From: Agromyces archimandritae
Lineage (GTDB): Bacteria > Actinomycetota > Actinomycetes > Actinomycetales > Microbacteriaceae
Length of the DNA stretch: 64,000 bases
Assembly: GCF_018024495.1 (NCBI RefSeq)
Contig: NZ_CP071696.1
Location: 2,170,001-2,234,000 of the forward strand
Direction: 5' to 3'
A program made the position numbers and the translations under genes. Under the pieces are notes generated by a model that had not been told where the DNA came from, searched no databases, and saw only the letters and a program-made list of their open reading frames with translations. Below are positions 1-7,104 of the stretch, one piece after another. Position 1 is the first letter of the stretch, and every line of letters begins with the position of its first letter.

Positions 1-261
1 CTGAAGGAGATCCGCTACGTCGGCGACCCCGACGAGCGGGGGCTGACGATCCAGCGCGTCATCCAGCGTTCGGGGCTGCGCGGCTCGGTGCCCAGGCCGC
101 CCGGGGACCCGCAGGCGCCGTGGACGGGGCCGGCCGCGGGAGCCGGACTGGATGCCGGCCGGGCGCCGCGCAGGCCGCGCTGGCCGGCGACCGCGGTCGA
201 CGAACGCACACCGACGACCGAGCCGATCGAGCTGAACGGCTGGCCCTTCCGGCAGGGCTGA
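1..261 (+). CDS. C-terminal fragment of an unrecognised protein
   Basis: The frame is open from the first base and ends with TGA at 259-261, giving 86 residues that continue from a gene outside the window. The first 25 residues look globular (mixed charged and hydrophobic, including IRYVGDPDERG); the rest is rich in Pro, Gly, Ala and Arg and probably disordered, ending in NGWPFRQG. Third codon positions are nearly all G or C, as in neighbouring genes, so the frame is likely real. I do not recognise the family from this tail and assign no function. Confidence 0.55.
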   Translation: MKEIRYVGDPDERGLTIQRVIQRSGLRGSVPRPPGDPQAPWTGPAAGAGLDAGRAPRRPRWPATAVDERTPTTEPIELNGWPFRQG

Positions 262-366
262 GCGCGGGCGCGCCGGCGGCGTCGGGGCGGGGGCCGCGCG
301 CGTCGTGGCGGTGGCCGCGCGCGTCGTGGCGGTGGATGCCGCCCGCCCTGCACTAGCATCGCGCCC

Positions 367-741
367 ATGGACCACTTCGCGGGAACCCGTTCGGCCGTGC
401 AGCTCGCAGAGACCGGCGCGAACGTGCTGCCGTGGCTCATCACGGCGCTCGTGCTCGTCGCGGCCGCCGTCATCGTGCTGGTGATCGTGGCGGTGCGCCG
501 GCGTTCCGCAGGCGCGTCCGATGCTTCGGGTGCGGATGCCGCGGGCTCCGCCGCGGCCGGCACCGCCGGCGGCGCCCCCGACCTGTCGGCGACCGGGCCG
601 TTCGCGAGCGGTGGGAGCGATGCCGGCGATGCTTCGGGCGACTCCGCCGGTACGGATTCCGGTGCCCCGGACGCCGGCGACGCGTCCGCCGACGGCGGCG
701 ACGACGAGCAGCCGCCGCCGAGCACCCCGCCCACGGTCTGA
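367..741 (+). CDS. Small single-pass membrane protein, unknown function
   Basis: 124 residues. About 20 hydrophilic residues precede one strong transmembrane segment (roughly residues 22-45, rich in Leu, Val, Ala and Ile), followed by a basic stop-transfer RRR. The rest is a low-complexity tail of Gly, Ala, Ser and Asp ending in Pro and Thr. The basic residues after the helix suggest the tail is cytoplasmic. No catalytic motif is visible. The gene sits alone between the fragment at the window edge and tRNA-Tyr. The acidic tail contains several GGATGC-type words, so part of it may be repeat-derived rather than conserved. Confidence 0.6.
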   Translation: MDHFAGTRSAVQLAETGANVLPWLITALVLVAAAVIVLVIVAVRRRSAGASDASGADAAGSAAAGTAGGAPDLSATGPFASGGSDAGDASGDSAGTDSGAPDAGDASADGGDDEQPPPSTPPTV

Positions 742-851
742 GCGAGCGCGGCATCCACTGCGCCCGGGGCCCGCACCGATTTCCGCGCCGCCGCTTCGCC
801 GGGTATCCTTGTTCAGCCCCCGGTCGTGTGAAGAACGCGGTTGGGTGCAAT

Positions 852-933
852 GGCGAGTTACCCAAGCGGCCAAAGGGATCTGACTGTAAATCAGCTGTCT
901 ACGACTTCGGGGGTTCGAATCCCTCACTCGCCA
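852..933 (+). tRNA. tRNA-Tyr (GTA)
   Basis: The acceptor arms GGCGAGT (852-858) and ACTCGCC (926-932) pair fully, with discriminator A at 933. The anticodon loop CTGTAAA gives GTA at 886-888, which reads tyrosine codons. A long variable arm follows, as usual for bacterial tRNA-Tyr, and the T arm contains GGTTCGAATC. The encoded 3' end continues with CC. Confidence 0.95.
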
Positions 934-982
934 CCGTTTCTCGGCCCGCACCCGTGTCGGGGGTGCCGCGTAGGCTGAAGGC

Positions 983-1726
983 ATGTGCGGACGGTTCGCC
1001 CTCAGCAACGAGATCAATGAGCTGATCACGGATTTCGTGGCGCAAGGCGGCGACTTCCGCGACTGGGAGCCGTCGTGGAACATCGCCCCGACCGACACGG
1101 TTCCGGTGCTCGTGTCGACGGTGCCGAAGGATGTGCCGAAGGACGAGGACGGGGTACGTCGCGGCGAGCCCGTGCGGCGGCTGGAGCCCGCGCGGTGGTC
1201 GCTCGTGCCGAGCTGGGCGAAGGAGCCGAAGCTGAAGTTCCCCACCTTCAACGCGCGATCCGAGGATCTCGCCGCCAAGGCGAGCTGGAAGGGGCCGCTC
1301 GCCTCGAAGCGGGCGATCGTGCCCGCCTCGGGCTACTACGAGTGGCACACCGACGAGGACGGCAGGAAGACCCCCTTCTACATCCACCTGCCCGGTGACG
1401 AGCTCATCGGCATGGCGGGGCTGTACTCGTGGTGGGCGGATCCGACGAAGGACCGCGACGACTCCTCGCGCTGGCTGCTGAGCGTCGCGATCCTCACCTC
1501 GGACGCCGTCGACGCGCTCATCGGCATCCACGACCGCAACCCCGTGCCGCTGCCGCGCGAGCTCTGGGACTGGTGGATGGACCCGACCGTCACCGGCGAC
1601 CAGGACATGGCCGACCGCGCCGTCGAGGCGTCCCTGCCCGTCGCCGAGGCCCTCGAGGTGCGACAGGTCGCCCCCATCAAGCGCGGCGCCGACGGCCCGC
1701 AGCTCATCGCCCCGGTCGAGGAGTAG
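983..1726 (+). CDS. yedK: SRAP-family protein (YedK/HMCES type)
   Basis: 247 residues, close to the family norm. SRAP proteins bind abasic sites in single-stranded DNA and form a protective thiazolidine crosslink through the N-terminal cysteine. The start MCGR puts Cys at position 2, which becomes the catalytic N-terminus once Met is removed; this fixes the start codon. Other family features are WNIAPT, the FNARSED segment, GYYEW with Glu120, and IHDRNPV with His183, matching the Cys2-Glu-His site of E. coli YedK. Function is inferred from these conserved residues. The gene stands alone after tRNA-Tyr and no LexA box was recognised upstream. Confidence 0.92.
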   Translation: MCGRFALSNEINELITDFVAQGGDFRDWEPSWNIAPTDTVPVLVSTVPKDVPKDEDGVRRGEPVRRLEPARWSLVPSWAKEPKLKFPTFNARSEDLAAKASWKGPLASKRAIVPASGYYEWHTDEDGRKTPFYIHLPGDELIGMAGLYSWWADPTKDRDDSSRWLLSVAILTSDAVDALIGIHDRNPVPLPRELWDWWMDPTVTGDQDMADRAVEASLPVAEALEVRQVAPIKRGADGPQLIAPVEE

Positions 1727-1771
1727 CGGCCCGGGCGGATTGTCGGACGCTGCCGCGTAGGGTGGCATGCC

Positions 1772-1972
1772 GTGGTGGAAGTGATCGTCGTGCACGACGG
1801 GTTCTGGCGGGTGCGGATGGGCGGCTCGCCCGTCGGCTGCATCCAGCGGTTCGCGGCGAGCGACGGCGAGCGCTTCCTCGCGCGCGTCATCGACGCCCGC
1901 GCCAGGCGCTGGACGAACGTCGGCGAGTACTGGGAGTTCGACGCGGCCGTCGACGCCCTCACGATGCGCTGA
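1772..1972 (+). CDS. Small conserved-looking protein, unknown function
   Basis: 66 residues, starting at GTG 1772; the nearby ATG at 1766 runs into a stop after five codons, so GTG is the better start. Composition is balanced and globular, with no signal peptide or membrane segment. The sequence is rich in Arg, Asp and Trp, with two GERF/GEYW-like stretches. GC at third positions is high, supporting a real gene. Its 3' end overlaps the stop codon of the degraded MarR remnant on the other strand. No function can be assigned. Confidence 0.6.
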   Translation: MVEVIVVHDGFWRVRMGGSPVGCIQRFAASDGERFLARVIDARARRWTNVGEYWEFDAAVDALTMR

Positions 1973-2219
1973 CGCCGGGCGTGCTCGGCTTCCAGGCATC
2001 GCCGTCGTCGATGGCTTCGGCGATGCGCTTGGTGATCTCGCGCAGCTGCCTGGTCTGCGCCTTCGTCAGGCGATCGAGCACGAGGCGGTGGACGGTCTCG
2101 ACGTGGCCGGGGGTGGCGTCGTCGACTTTCTCCCGGCCCGTTGCGGTGAGGACCGCAAGGGTGGATCGGCCGTCGGAGGGGTCCGGCATCCGCTGCACCC
2201 AGCCGCGGGTTTCGAACCG
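1959..2219 (-). pseudogene. MarR-family regulator remnant (C-terminal half)
   Basis: Read leftward, the frame gives a recognisable MarR C-terminal half. It covers the wing (ETRGWVQRMPDPSDGRS), then LTATGRE and the C-terminal dimer helix with TVHRLVLDRLTKAQTRQL, ending KPSTPGVSAS. The N-terminal dimerisation helices and the recognition helix are absent. Upstream of about 2219 the frame enters DNA that, on the plus strand, codes for the end of a short-chain dehydrogenase. The open frame itself runs on to 2417, but those residues are a translation of foreign sequence. A deletion has probably fused two convergently oriented gene ends. A functional protein is unlikely because the DNA-binding helix is missing. 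Confidence 0.7.
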
Positions 2220-2355
2220 GACCTCGCTCCTCCAACGCTTCATCGAGCCCGCCGAGATCGCCCGCCTCGTGGGCTTCCTCGCGAGCCCGCTCTCCTCCGC
2301 GACGAACGGCGCCGCCCTTCGCGCAGACGGCGGAACCCTCACCGGCATCCTCTGA
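2220..2355 (+). pseudogene. Short-chain dehydrogenase remnant (last ~44 codons)
   Basis: The frame ending TGA at 2353-2355 gives TSLLQRFIEPAEIAR, then LVGFLASPLSSATNGAALR and DGGTLTGIL. This matches the invariant C-terminal block of SDR oxidoreductases (the ASPLSSATNG.A..DGG signature). Everything upstream in that frame is antisense to the MarR remnant, so the Rossmann fold and the YxxxK active site are missing. The junction lies at about 2215-2222. The fragment has no start of its own and is inactive. It marks the other side of the deletion scar described for the MarR remnant. Confidence 0.72.
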
Positions 2356-2475
2356 ACGGTCTGCCGAATGCGGTTTCGGCTCGGGATGCCGTGGCCCGCG
2401 GCATCCACTCGCGGCACCGGGCCCGGCCGGCCTTCGCCTGCGGCACGCGGGCGCGCCCGCGGGTAGCGTGGCGGT

Positions 2476-3288
2476 ATGGGTCACACGCTGCTCGAACTCG
2501 CCCGCGACATCGCCATCCACGCCGGGGAGTCCGCGCTCGAGGCCAGGCGCGGCGGCGTCGAGGTCGCGGCCACGAAATCGACGGCGACCGACATCGTGAC
2601 CGCCGTCGACCGCGACACCGAGGCCCTCATCCGCTCGCTCATCGCCGACGCCCGGCCGGGCGACGGCGTGCTCGGCGAAGAGGGCGACACCATCGACGGC
2701 ACGAGCGGGCTGAACTGGGTCGTCGACCCCATCGACGGCACCGTCAACTTCCTCTACGGCATCCCGTCGTGGTCGATCAGCGTCGCCGTCGTCGACGGGC
2801 CGCCCGTGCCGGGGGAATGGACGGCCCTCGCCGGGGTCGTCGTGAACCCCGTCACGGGCGAGGTGTTCGAGGCCTCGGCCGGCGGCGGGGCCCGCGGGAA
2901 CGGCCGCGAACTGCACGTGAACGCCGGCATCGCGCTGGACCGCGCGCTCGTCGCGACGGGCTTCGGGTACTCCGCCGAACGCCGGCTCGAACAGGCGAAG
3001 ACGCTCGTCGACCTGCTGCCGAAGCTGCGCGACATCCGCCGCATCGGCTCGGCCGCGCTCGACCTCTGCGCAGTCGCCTCGGGGCGGCTCGACGCCTTCT
3101 TCGAACGCGGGCTGAACCCGTGGGATCACGCCGCCGGCGGGCTCATCGTCGGCGAGGCCGGCGGCTTCGTCGGCGGGCTGCCCGGGATGCCCGAGAGCGA
3201 TCGCATGTTCGTCGCCGCCGGCCCCGGGCTCTTCGAGACCCTGCAAACGGCGATCGCCGACGCCGAGCGGGCCGCCGGCATCGAATAG
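2476..3288 (+). CDS. Inositol monophosphatase family phosphatase
   Basis: 270 residues, the usual length. The family hydrolyses sugar or inositol monophosphates using two or three Mg2+ ions. Metal-binding motifs appear in order: GEEGD near residue 68, WVVDPIDGTVNF near residue 85, and the C-terminal NPWDHAAG near residue 215, with DLCAVASG before it. The substrate could be inositol-1-phosphate, histidinol phosphate (HisN) or another sugar phosphate; sequence motifs alone do not decide. The start ATG at 2476 follows a GTAGCGTGGCGGT leader with only a weak ribosome site. The gene stands alone, between the deletion scar and the M23 peptidase gene. Confidence 0.9.
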   Translation: MGHTLLELARDIAIHAGESALEARRGGVEVAATKSTATDIVTAVDRDTEALIRSLIADARPGDGVLGEEGDTIDGTSGLNWVVDPIDGTVNFLYGIPSWSISVAVVDGPPVPGEWTALAGVVVNPVTGEVFEASAGGGARGNGRELHVNAGIALDRALVATGFGYSAERRLEQAKTLVDLLPKLRDIRRIGSAALDLCAVASGRLDAFFERGLNPWDHAAGGLIVGEAGGFVGGLPGMPESDRMFVAAGPGLFETLQTAIADAERAAGIE

Positions 3289-3326
3289 TGCTTCACATGG
3301 ACGAACGGGCCTCGACGGGTTAGTCT

Positions 3327-3342
3327 TTACCAATCCGTTACC
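3327..3342 (+). promoter_or_regulatory. Direct repeat TTACC-N6-TTACC, MtrA/GlnR-like site
   Basis: TTACC occurs at 3327-3331 and 3338-3342, an 11-bp spacing. On the other strand this reads GTAAC-N6-GTAAA, which resembles the direct-repeat sites used by the actinobacterial response regulators MtrA and GlnR. It lies about 60 bp upstream of an M23 peptidase gene. MtrA is known to control cell-wall peptidase genes in related bacteria, so MtrA is the likelier regulator. The assignment rests on pattern resemblance only. Confidence 0.4.
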
Positions 3343-3400
3343 GGCTTCGGCCGCGTGGCGCGACCCGAAACACCCGAAACCGAAGCTGAGAGCCTCACAC

Positions 3401-5107
3401 GTGCCCGAGTATCCTCTCGTGCCCGACGGCAGATTGCCGGGCAGCGATTCCGCCTCATCGGCGGATCGACCGCTGACCCGTCGCGAGCTTCGCGAACGCC
3501 AGCGCGCCCGTGAGGCGGCGCAGGCCGCATCGGCCCAGCCCACGAGCGGGCCGGCGGCCGGGGGGCCGGCCCAGCAGCCCGGCGGGCCTTCGTGGCGAGC
3601 GGATGCCGCAGCGCCGTCGACGTGGCAGGCGAACGGCGACGGCTCGCCCCAGGGTCGCCTGCCCGGGCCCTCGGCATCCCGCCCGGCACAGCGCCCGGCT
3701 CCGGCTTCCGGGGCTGCCCCGCGGCGGCCGGCACCCCCAGCCGCCTCGCCCCAGCGCCCCGCGAACGCACGATCGGTCGCCGCACCCTCGCGGCAACCCG
3801 GCCAGGACGGCGCCGCGGCGCCGCGCCGGACGCCGTCGCCCTCGAACCCACCGCAGCCCGCCGCGCCCGCATCGCGGCCCGGCGCAACGGCCCGCCAAGG
3901 CCTGCCGCAGGGGCGGCCCGCCACCGGAGCGCAGGGTGCACCGGCATCCACTCGCCGCCCTGCGAACACCGGCCTTCCCGAACACCCCCGCGCATCCACC
4001 CCGGCCGAGTCGACCGCCTCCCGCGAGGCGACCGCCTCGGCCGCCGCCGTTCCCGGCGCGGTCGACCCGTTCACCGCGGTGTTCGGCGACGCCTTCGTCC
4101 AGGTCGACGAGACCCGGGCTCCCGGCGCCGCCTCCTCTTCCTCCTCCGACACCGGCGCGACCTCCTTCGACTGGCTGCTCGGCGAGTTCACGGACGAGCC
4201 GGCACCCGCCCCCGCAGCGCCGCGCGCCGCACCCGGTCCCGCACGATCGACCGGCGAACAGCCGCGGCGTCCCGCGGCCCCGAGCGACACCGGCAAGAAG
4301 GGCCGCAAGGGCCGCCCCGCACCCGTCAGCGATGCCGCCGGCGGGCGCAAGCCCGTACGGGTGCGCGTCAAGCAGCGCCCCGCCGGTCGCGGCACGCCCC
4401 GCCGCACGGCCGCGAAGGTCGCGAGCCTGGCCGCGATGTCGTTCGTCGCCCTCATGACGGTTGCCACGACGATCCCGTCGCTGTCGCTCATGTCGACGCA
4501 GGACGTGCAGGCGATGGCGATGTCGGGGCTGCGCGAAACCCAGGGCCCGCAGCAGTCGGTCACGATCGACGGCGGAACCCAGATCGCCAGCACCGGCCAC
4601 GAGGGCTACGAGTCGATGACGATCATGGAATACGCCGAGGCCGCCGGCATCCGCCCCGAGGCGACCTTCACGAACAACCCGCTCGGCACCATCCAGTGGC
4701 CCTTCGCCGTCGGCGTGCACATCGGCGACCGCTTCGGATACCGCGACTGCGCCGGCTGCTCGGTCGACCACGGCGGGCAGGACTTCAACCCCGGCTACGG
4801 CGCCGAGATCCAGGCGATCGCCGACGGCGTCGTCAGCGTCGCCGAGAACGGCGGCGGCTCGCTCGGCGTGCATATGATGATCGACCACGTCATCGACGGC
4901 GAGGTCGTCACGAGCGTCTACGCGCACATGCAGTACGACTCGATGCGCTTCGAGGCCGGCGACCACGTCTCCGTCGGCGACGTCCTCGGCCTGACCGGCT
5001 CGACCGGCATGTCGACCGGCCCCCACCTGCACTTCGAGATCCGCGTCGGCGGCGTCGAGGGCACCAAGGTCGACCCCCTCGACTGGCTGTACCTCTACAC
5101 GAACTGA
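3401..5107 (+). CDS. Membrane-anchored M23 family metallopeptidase
   Basis: 568 residues from a GTG start. Residues 1-340 are a long disordered region rich in Pro, Ala, Arg and Gly, predicted cytoplasmic. A transmembrane segment follows at about residues 345-367 (VASLAAMSFVALMTVATTI). The extracellular C-terminal LytM/M23 domain spans about residues 440-565. Zn ligands are visible: His457 and Asp461 in DHGGQD, and the HxH pair His542/His544 in GPHLHFE. The VYAHMQ segment is also typical. The enzyme should cut peptide crosslinks in peptidoglycan during growth or division. A possible MtrA-type direct repeat precedes it. The large N-terminal extension is unusual in length and may bind a cytoplasmic partner. 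Confidence 0.88.
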   Translation: MPEYPLVPDGRLPGSDSASSADRPLTRRELRERQRAREAAQAASAQPTSGPAAGGPAQQPGGPSWRADAAAPSTWQANGDGSPQGRLPGPSASRPAQRPAPASGAAPRRPAPPAASPQRPANARSVAAPSRQPGQDGAAAPRRTPSPSNPPQPAAPASRPGATARQGLPQGRPATGAQGAPASTRRPANTGLPEHPRASTPAESTASREATASAAAVPGAVDPFTAVFGDAFVQVDETRAPGAASSSSSDTGATSFDWLLGEFTDEPAPAPAAPRAAPGPARSTGEQPRRPAAPSDTGKKGRKGRPAPVSDAAGGRKPVRVRVKQRPAGRGTPRRTAAKVASLAAMSFVALMTVATTIPSLSLMSTQDVQAMAMSGLRETQGPQQSVTIDGGTQIASTGHEGYESMTIMEYAEAAGIRPEATFTNNPLGTIQWPFAVGVHIGDRFGYRDCAGCSVDHGGQDFNPGYGAEIQAIADGVVSVAENGGGSLGVHMMIDHVIDGEVVTSVYAHMQYDSMRFEAGDHVSVGDVLGLTGSTGMSTGPHLHFEIRVGGVEGTKVDPLDWLYLYTN

Positions 5108-5246
5108 GCCGGCGCCCGCGGGCGCGCACGCGCCCGCCACGCGCAGGCGCGTGCGCGCCCCGCGCTCCCGCGCCCCGCGCCCCGCTCCCGCGCCCCGCGC
5201 TCCCGCTCCCGCGCACCGCGCCCGAGAACACCCTCGCATACCCGTT

Positions 5247-5311
5247 CCGGGGGTCATTTCCTGCCATGTTTTCGCGGGATCGCGCTGGAATGTGGCGGGA
5301 TATGGCCCCCG
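5247..5311 (+). repeat. 65-bp palindromic repeat, family P1, copy 1
   Basis: The outer arms CCGGGGGTCATTTCCTGCCA and TGGCGGGATATGGCCCCCG are an imperfect inverted repeat, and the interior (TTTTCGCGGGATCGCGCTGG) is itself partly self-complementary. Copies 2 and 3 lie at 5505-5569 and 6963-7027 and all three are exactly 65 bp. The surrounding DNA (5108-5674) contains no convincing gene. It is GC-rich and carries further related segments such as GCGGGCGGTGGG, so the larger repeating unit is about 260 bp. A REP/MITE-like element is the best description. Confidence 0.8.
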
Positions 5312-5504
5312 CAAACGATGAGGGTGGGATGTTCGATCGCACGCACCTGCGGGCGGTGGGGTCGGCGACAGCGCGCCCGCGGGCGGTGGGTGCGCCCCGC
5401 ATGTAGGGGTGCACTCGCGCCGGTGTGCGGCAGCAGTCGCGCACCGCGCACCGCGGCGCACGCGCACACGCGCACGGTGTACCGTGCTTGGGCCTCACAC
5501 CGTT

Positions 5505-5569
5505 CCGGGGGTCATTTCCTGCCATGTTTTCGCGGAATCACGCTGGAATGTGGCGGGATATGGCCCCCG
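5505..5569 (+). repeat. 65-bp palindromic repeat, family P1, copy 2
   Basis: Nearly identical to copy 1 (changes at GAATCACG against GATCGCG in the centre). It begins 258 bp after copy 1 and is followed by related GCGGGCGGTGGGAGCG spacer DNA up to the IS3 element at 5675. Confidence 0.8.
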
Positions 5570-5712
5570 CAAACGATGGGGTGTCCGACGGGCCCCCGCG
5601 GGCGGTGGGAGCGCCCGGTCGCGCGCCCGCAGCGATGGGCATGTGGGCGCGCACTGGCGCCGGTGCGCGGTAGTTGGGCTGTGTCAAGTTCGGTGGACGG
5701 TCTGTTTGGTGT

Positions 5713-6603
5713 TCAGGCCGCGATCGCGGTCTGAGGGTCGTGCTGGGCTCGGACTTCGGCCGGGGTGCGGTATCCGAGGCTCGAGTGCAATCTGCGACGG
5801 TTGTAGAACACTTCGATGTACTGCATGACGTGGAACCGTGCCTGCGCTCGGGTCGTGAAGTGGTACCGGTGGTACATCTCGTTCTTCAGCATGCTGAAGA
5901 ACGATTCGGCCACGGCGTTGTCCCAGCAAACCCCGGTGCGTCCGACCGATAGGCGCACTCCGAGACTGTCGGCGATGTCGGCGTAAGCCTGCGAGGTGTA
6001 GACGCTGCCGCGGTCGCTGTGGAAGATCGCCCCGTGCTCGACACGCCCGTGCGCGTGGGCCATGCGAAGGGCGTCGGCGACGAGTTCGGTGCGCATGTGA
6101 TCGGCCATCGACCAACCCACGACCTCACGGTTGAACAAGTCGATGACGGTGGCCAGGTACAGCCATCCCTGCCCGGTACGCAGGTAGGTGATATCGCCCA
6201 CCAACCGGGTCCCGGGGTGATCGGCGGTGAAGTCGCGGCAGAGCAGATCGGGGCGTTCGGCGGCGTCAGCGGCGGGGATCGTGGTTCGCTTCCTCGTACG
6301 CGGCTGAACGCCGAATAGTCCCGCCTCACGCATGAGTTTCCGGACCAGGCCTTCCGACGCGTGGATGCCGCGGCGGCCCAGTTCGGCCACTACTCGCCGG
6401 AACCCGCTGGTCTGGGCCGAGTCGTGATGGATCTGCATGATCAGTTCTGACAGGGCCGCTCGTCGCGTCGCCGCCGGCGAGGCCGTGCCCTGCCGCCGCG
6501 CCCACGCGTAGTAGCCGGCGCGAGTAACGCCGAGCATCGAGGCCATGAACTCGACCGTGTGGTTGGCCTTCTCCGCGTGGATCAGCGTGAACTTCACGCT
6601 CAC
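5713..6603 (-). CDS. IS3-family transposase OrfB (DDE catalytic subunit)
   Basis: 296 residues from a GTG start at 6603. An N-terminal HTH_21-like segment is followed by the rve integrase core. Catalytic residues are visible as the first Asp in GDITYLRT, the second Asp in FHSDRGSVYTS and Glu in DNAVAESFFSMLKNE, followed by the normal IS3 tail YNRRRLHSSLGYRTP. The start overlaps the orfA stop as GTGA. The minus-1 frame is open from a run of six A residues in orfA (6633-6638), so an OrfAB fusion could also form by minus-1 slippage, as in other IS3 elements. It catalyses cutting and joining of the element's ends. Confidence 0.94.
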   Translation of the reverse strand: MSVKFTLIHAEKANHTVEFMASMLGVTRAGYYAWARRQGTASPAATRRAALSELIMQIHHDSAQTSGFRRVVAELGRRGIHASEGLVRKLMREAGLFGVQPRTRKRTTIPAADAAERPDLLCRDFTADHPGTRLVGDITYLRTGQGWLYLATVIDLFNREVVGWSMADHMRTELVADALRMAHAHGRVEHGAIFHSDRGSVYTSQAYADIADSLGVRLSVGRTGVCWDNAVAESFFSMLKNEMYHRYHFTTRAQARFHVMQYIEVFYNRRRLHSSLGYRTPAEVRAQHDPQTAIAA

Positions 6604-6890
6604 CGCTGTTCCCGGGCGAAGAAGGCCGCGGCTTTTTTCAAGAACGCGTTCTCCTCGATCAACCGGCGATTCTCAGCCTCCAGACGAGCGATCCGTGCTG
6701 CATCGACCGGCATCGGCGCGGTCTGCGGATCAGGATGCTGCTGCCGGTATGCCTTGACCCAGTACCCCAGCGAGGACTCGTTGATACCCAACTCCCTGGC
6801 GACCTGCGCCACCGCACGCTTGCCCTGCACGACGAGCTGGACCGCGTCGGCCTTGAACTCATCCGTGAACTTCCTACGACTCGACGACAT
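6600..6890 (-). CDS. IS3-family OrfA (helix-turn-helix, leucine zipper)
   Basis: 96 residues. It begins with a basic HTH of the transposase_8 family (KFTDEFKADAVQLV, then VARELGINESSLGYWVKAY), which binds the terminal inverted repeats. A leucine-zipper-like helix follows (IARLEAENRRLIEENAFLKK) for dimerisation. The lysine codons AAA AAA in FLKK lie at the A6 run 6633-6638, the likely slippage site for making the OrfAB transposase. The stop at 6600-6602 overlaps the orfB start. Confidence 0.92.
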   Translation of the reverse strand: MSSSRRKFTDEFKADAVQLVVQGKRAVAQVARELGINESSLGYWVKAYRQQHPDPQTAPMPVDAARIARLEAENRRLIEENAFLKKAAAFFAREQR

Positions 6891-6962
6891 CTCGTGAAAC
6901 TACTTCCTGGTAACAACCGTCAACAGAAAGTGTCACACCCCAAGTACCCTTGCACATCCCTT

Positions 6963-7027
6963 CCGGGGGTCGTTTCCTGCCAGGTTTGCGCGGTATCGCG
7001 CTGGAATGTGGCGGGATATGACCCCCG
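6963..7027 (+). repeat. 65-bp palindromic repeat, family P1, copy 3
   Basis: Same outer arms as copies 1 and 2 (CCGGGGGTCGTTTCCTGCCA and TGGCGGGATATGACCCCCG), with more changes in the centre (GTTTGCGCGGTATCGCG). It starts 21 bp beyond the right end of the IS3 element. Removing the element and one AGT would bring copies 2 and 3 to about 187 bp apart. The nearby GTACCCTTGCACATCC resembles the DNA just before copies 1 and 2. Confidence 0.78.
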
Positions 7028-7104
7028 GAACGGTGTGAGGGTGGGCGGGGGACCGGGGCGCGCCCGAAGCGAGCGGGCGACCTACCGGGCGCCCGCGAGG
7101 GGCG

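Larger units (their letters stand above)
5675..6942 (-). mobile_element. Complete IS3-family insertion sequence, 1268 bp
   Basis: Imperfect terminal inverted repeats of about 27 bp (5675-5701 and 6916-6942, 21 of 27 matching) begin TGGG.TGTG.CA and share TTC.GT.GACGGT. The flanks carry a 3-bp target duplication AGT at 5672-5674 and 6943-6945, typical of IS3. Inside are two overlapping frames, orfA and orfB, on the minus strand, both apparently intact. The element is inserted in the spacer between copies 2 and 3 of the P1 palindrome. Intact ends, an exact duplication and open frames suggest a recent insertion. Confidence 0.93.

Noticed and set aside
3289..3400. ydaO/c-di-AMP riboswitch upstream of the M23 peptidase gene
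   Set aside because: The gap is only 112 bp and none of the conserved ydaO stems can be found; a direct-repeat operator explains it better.
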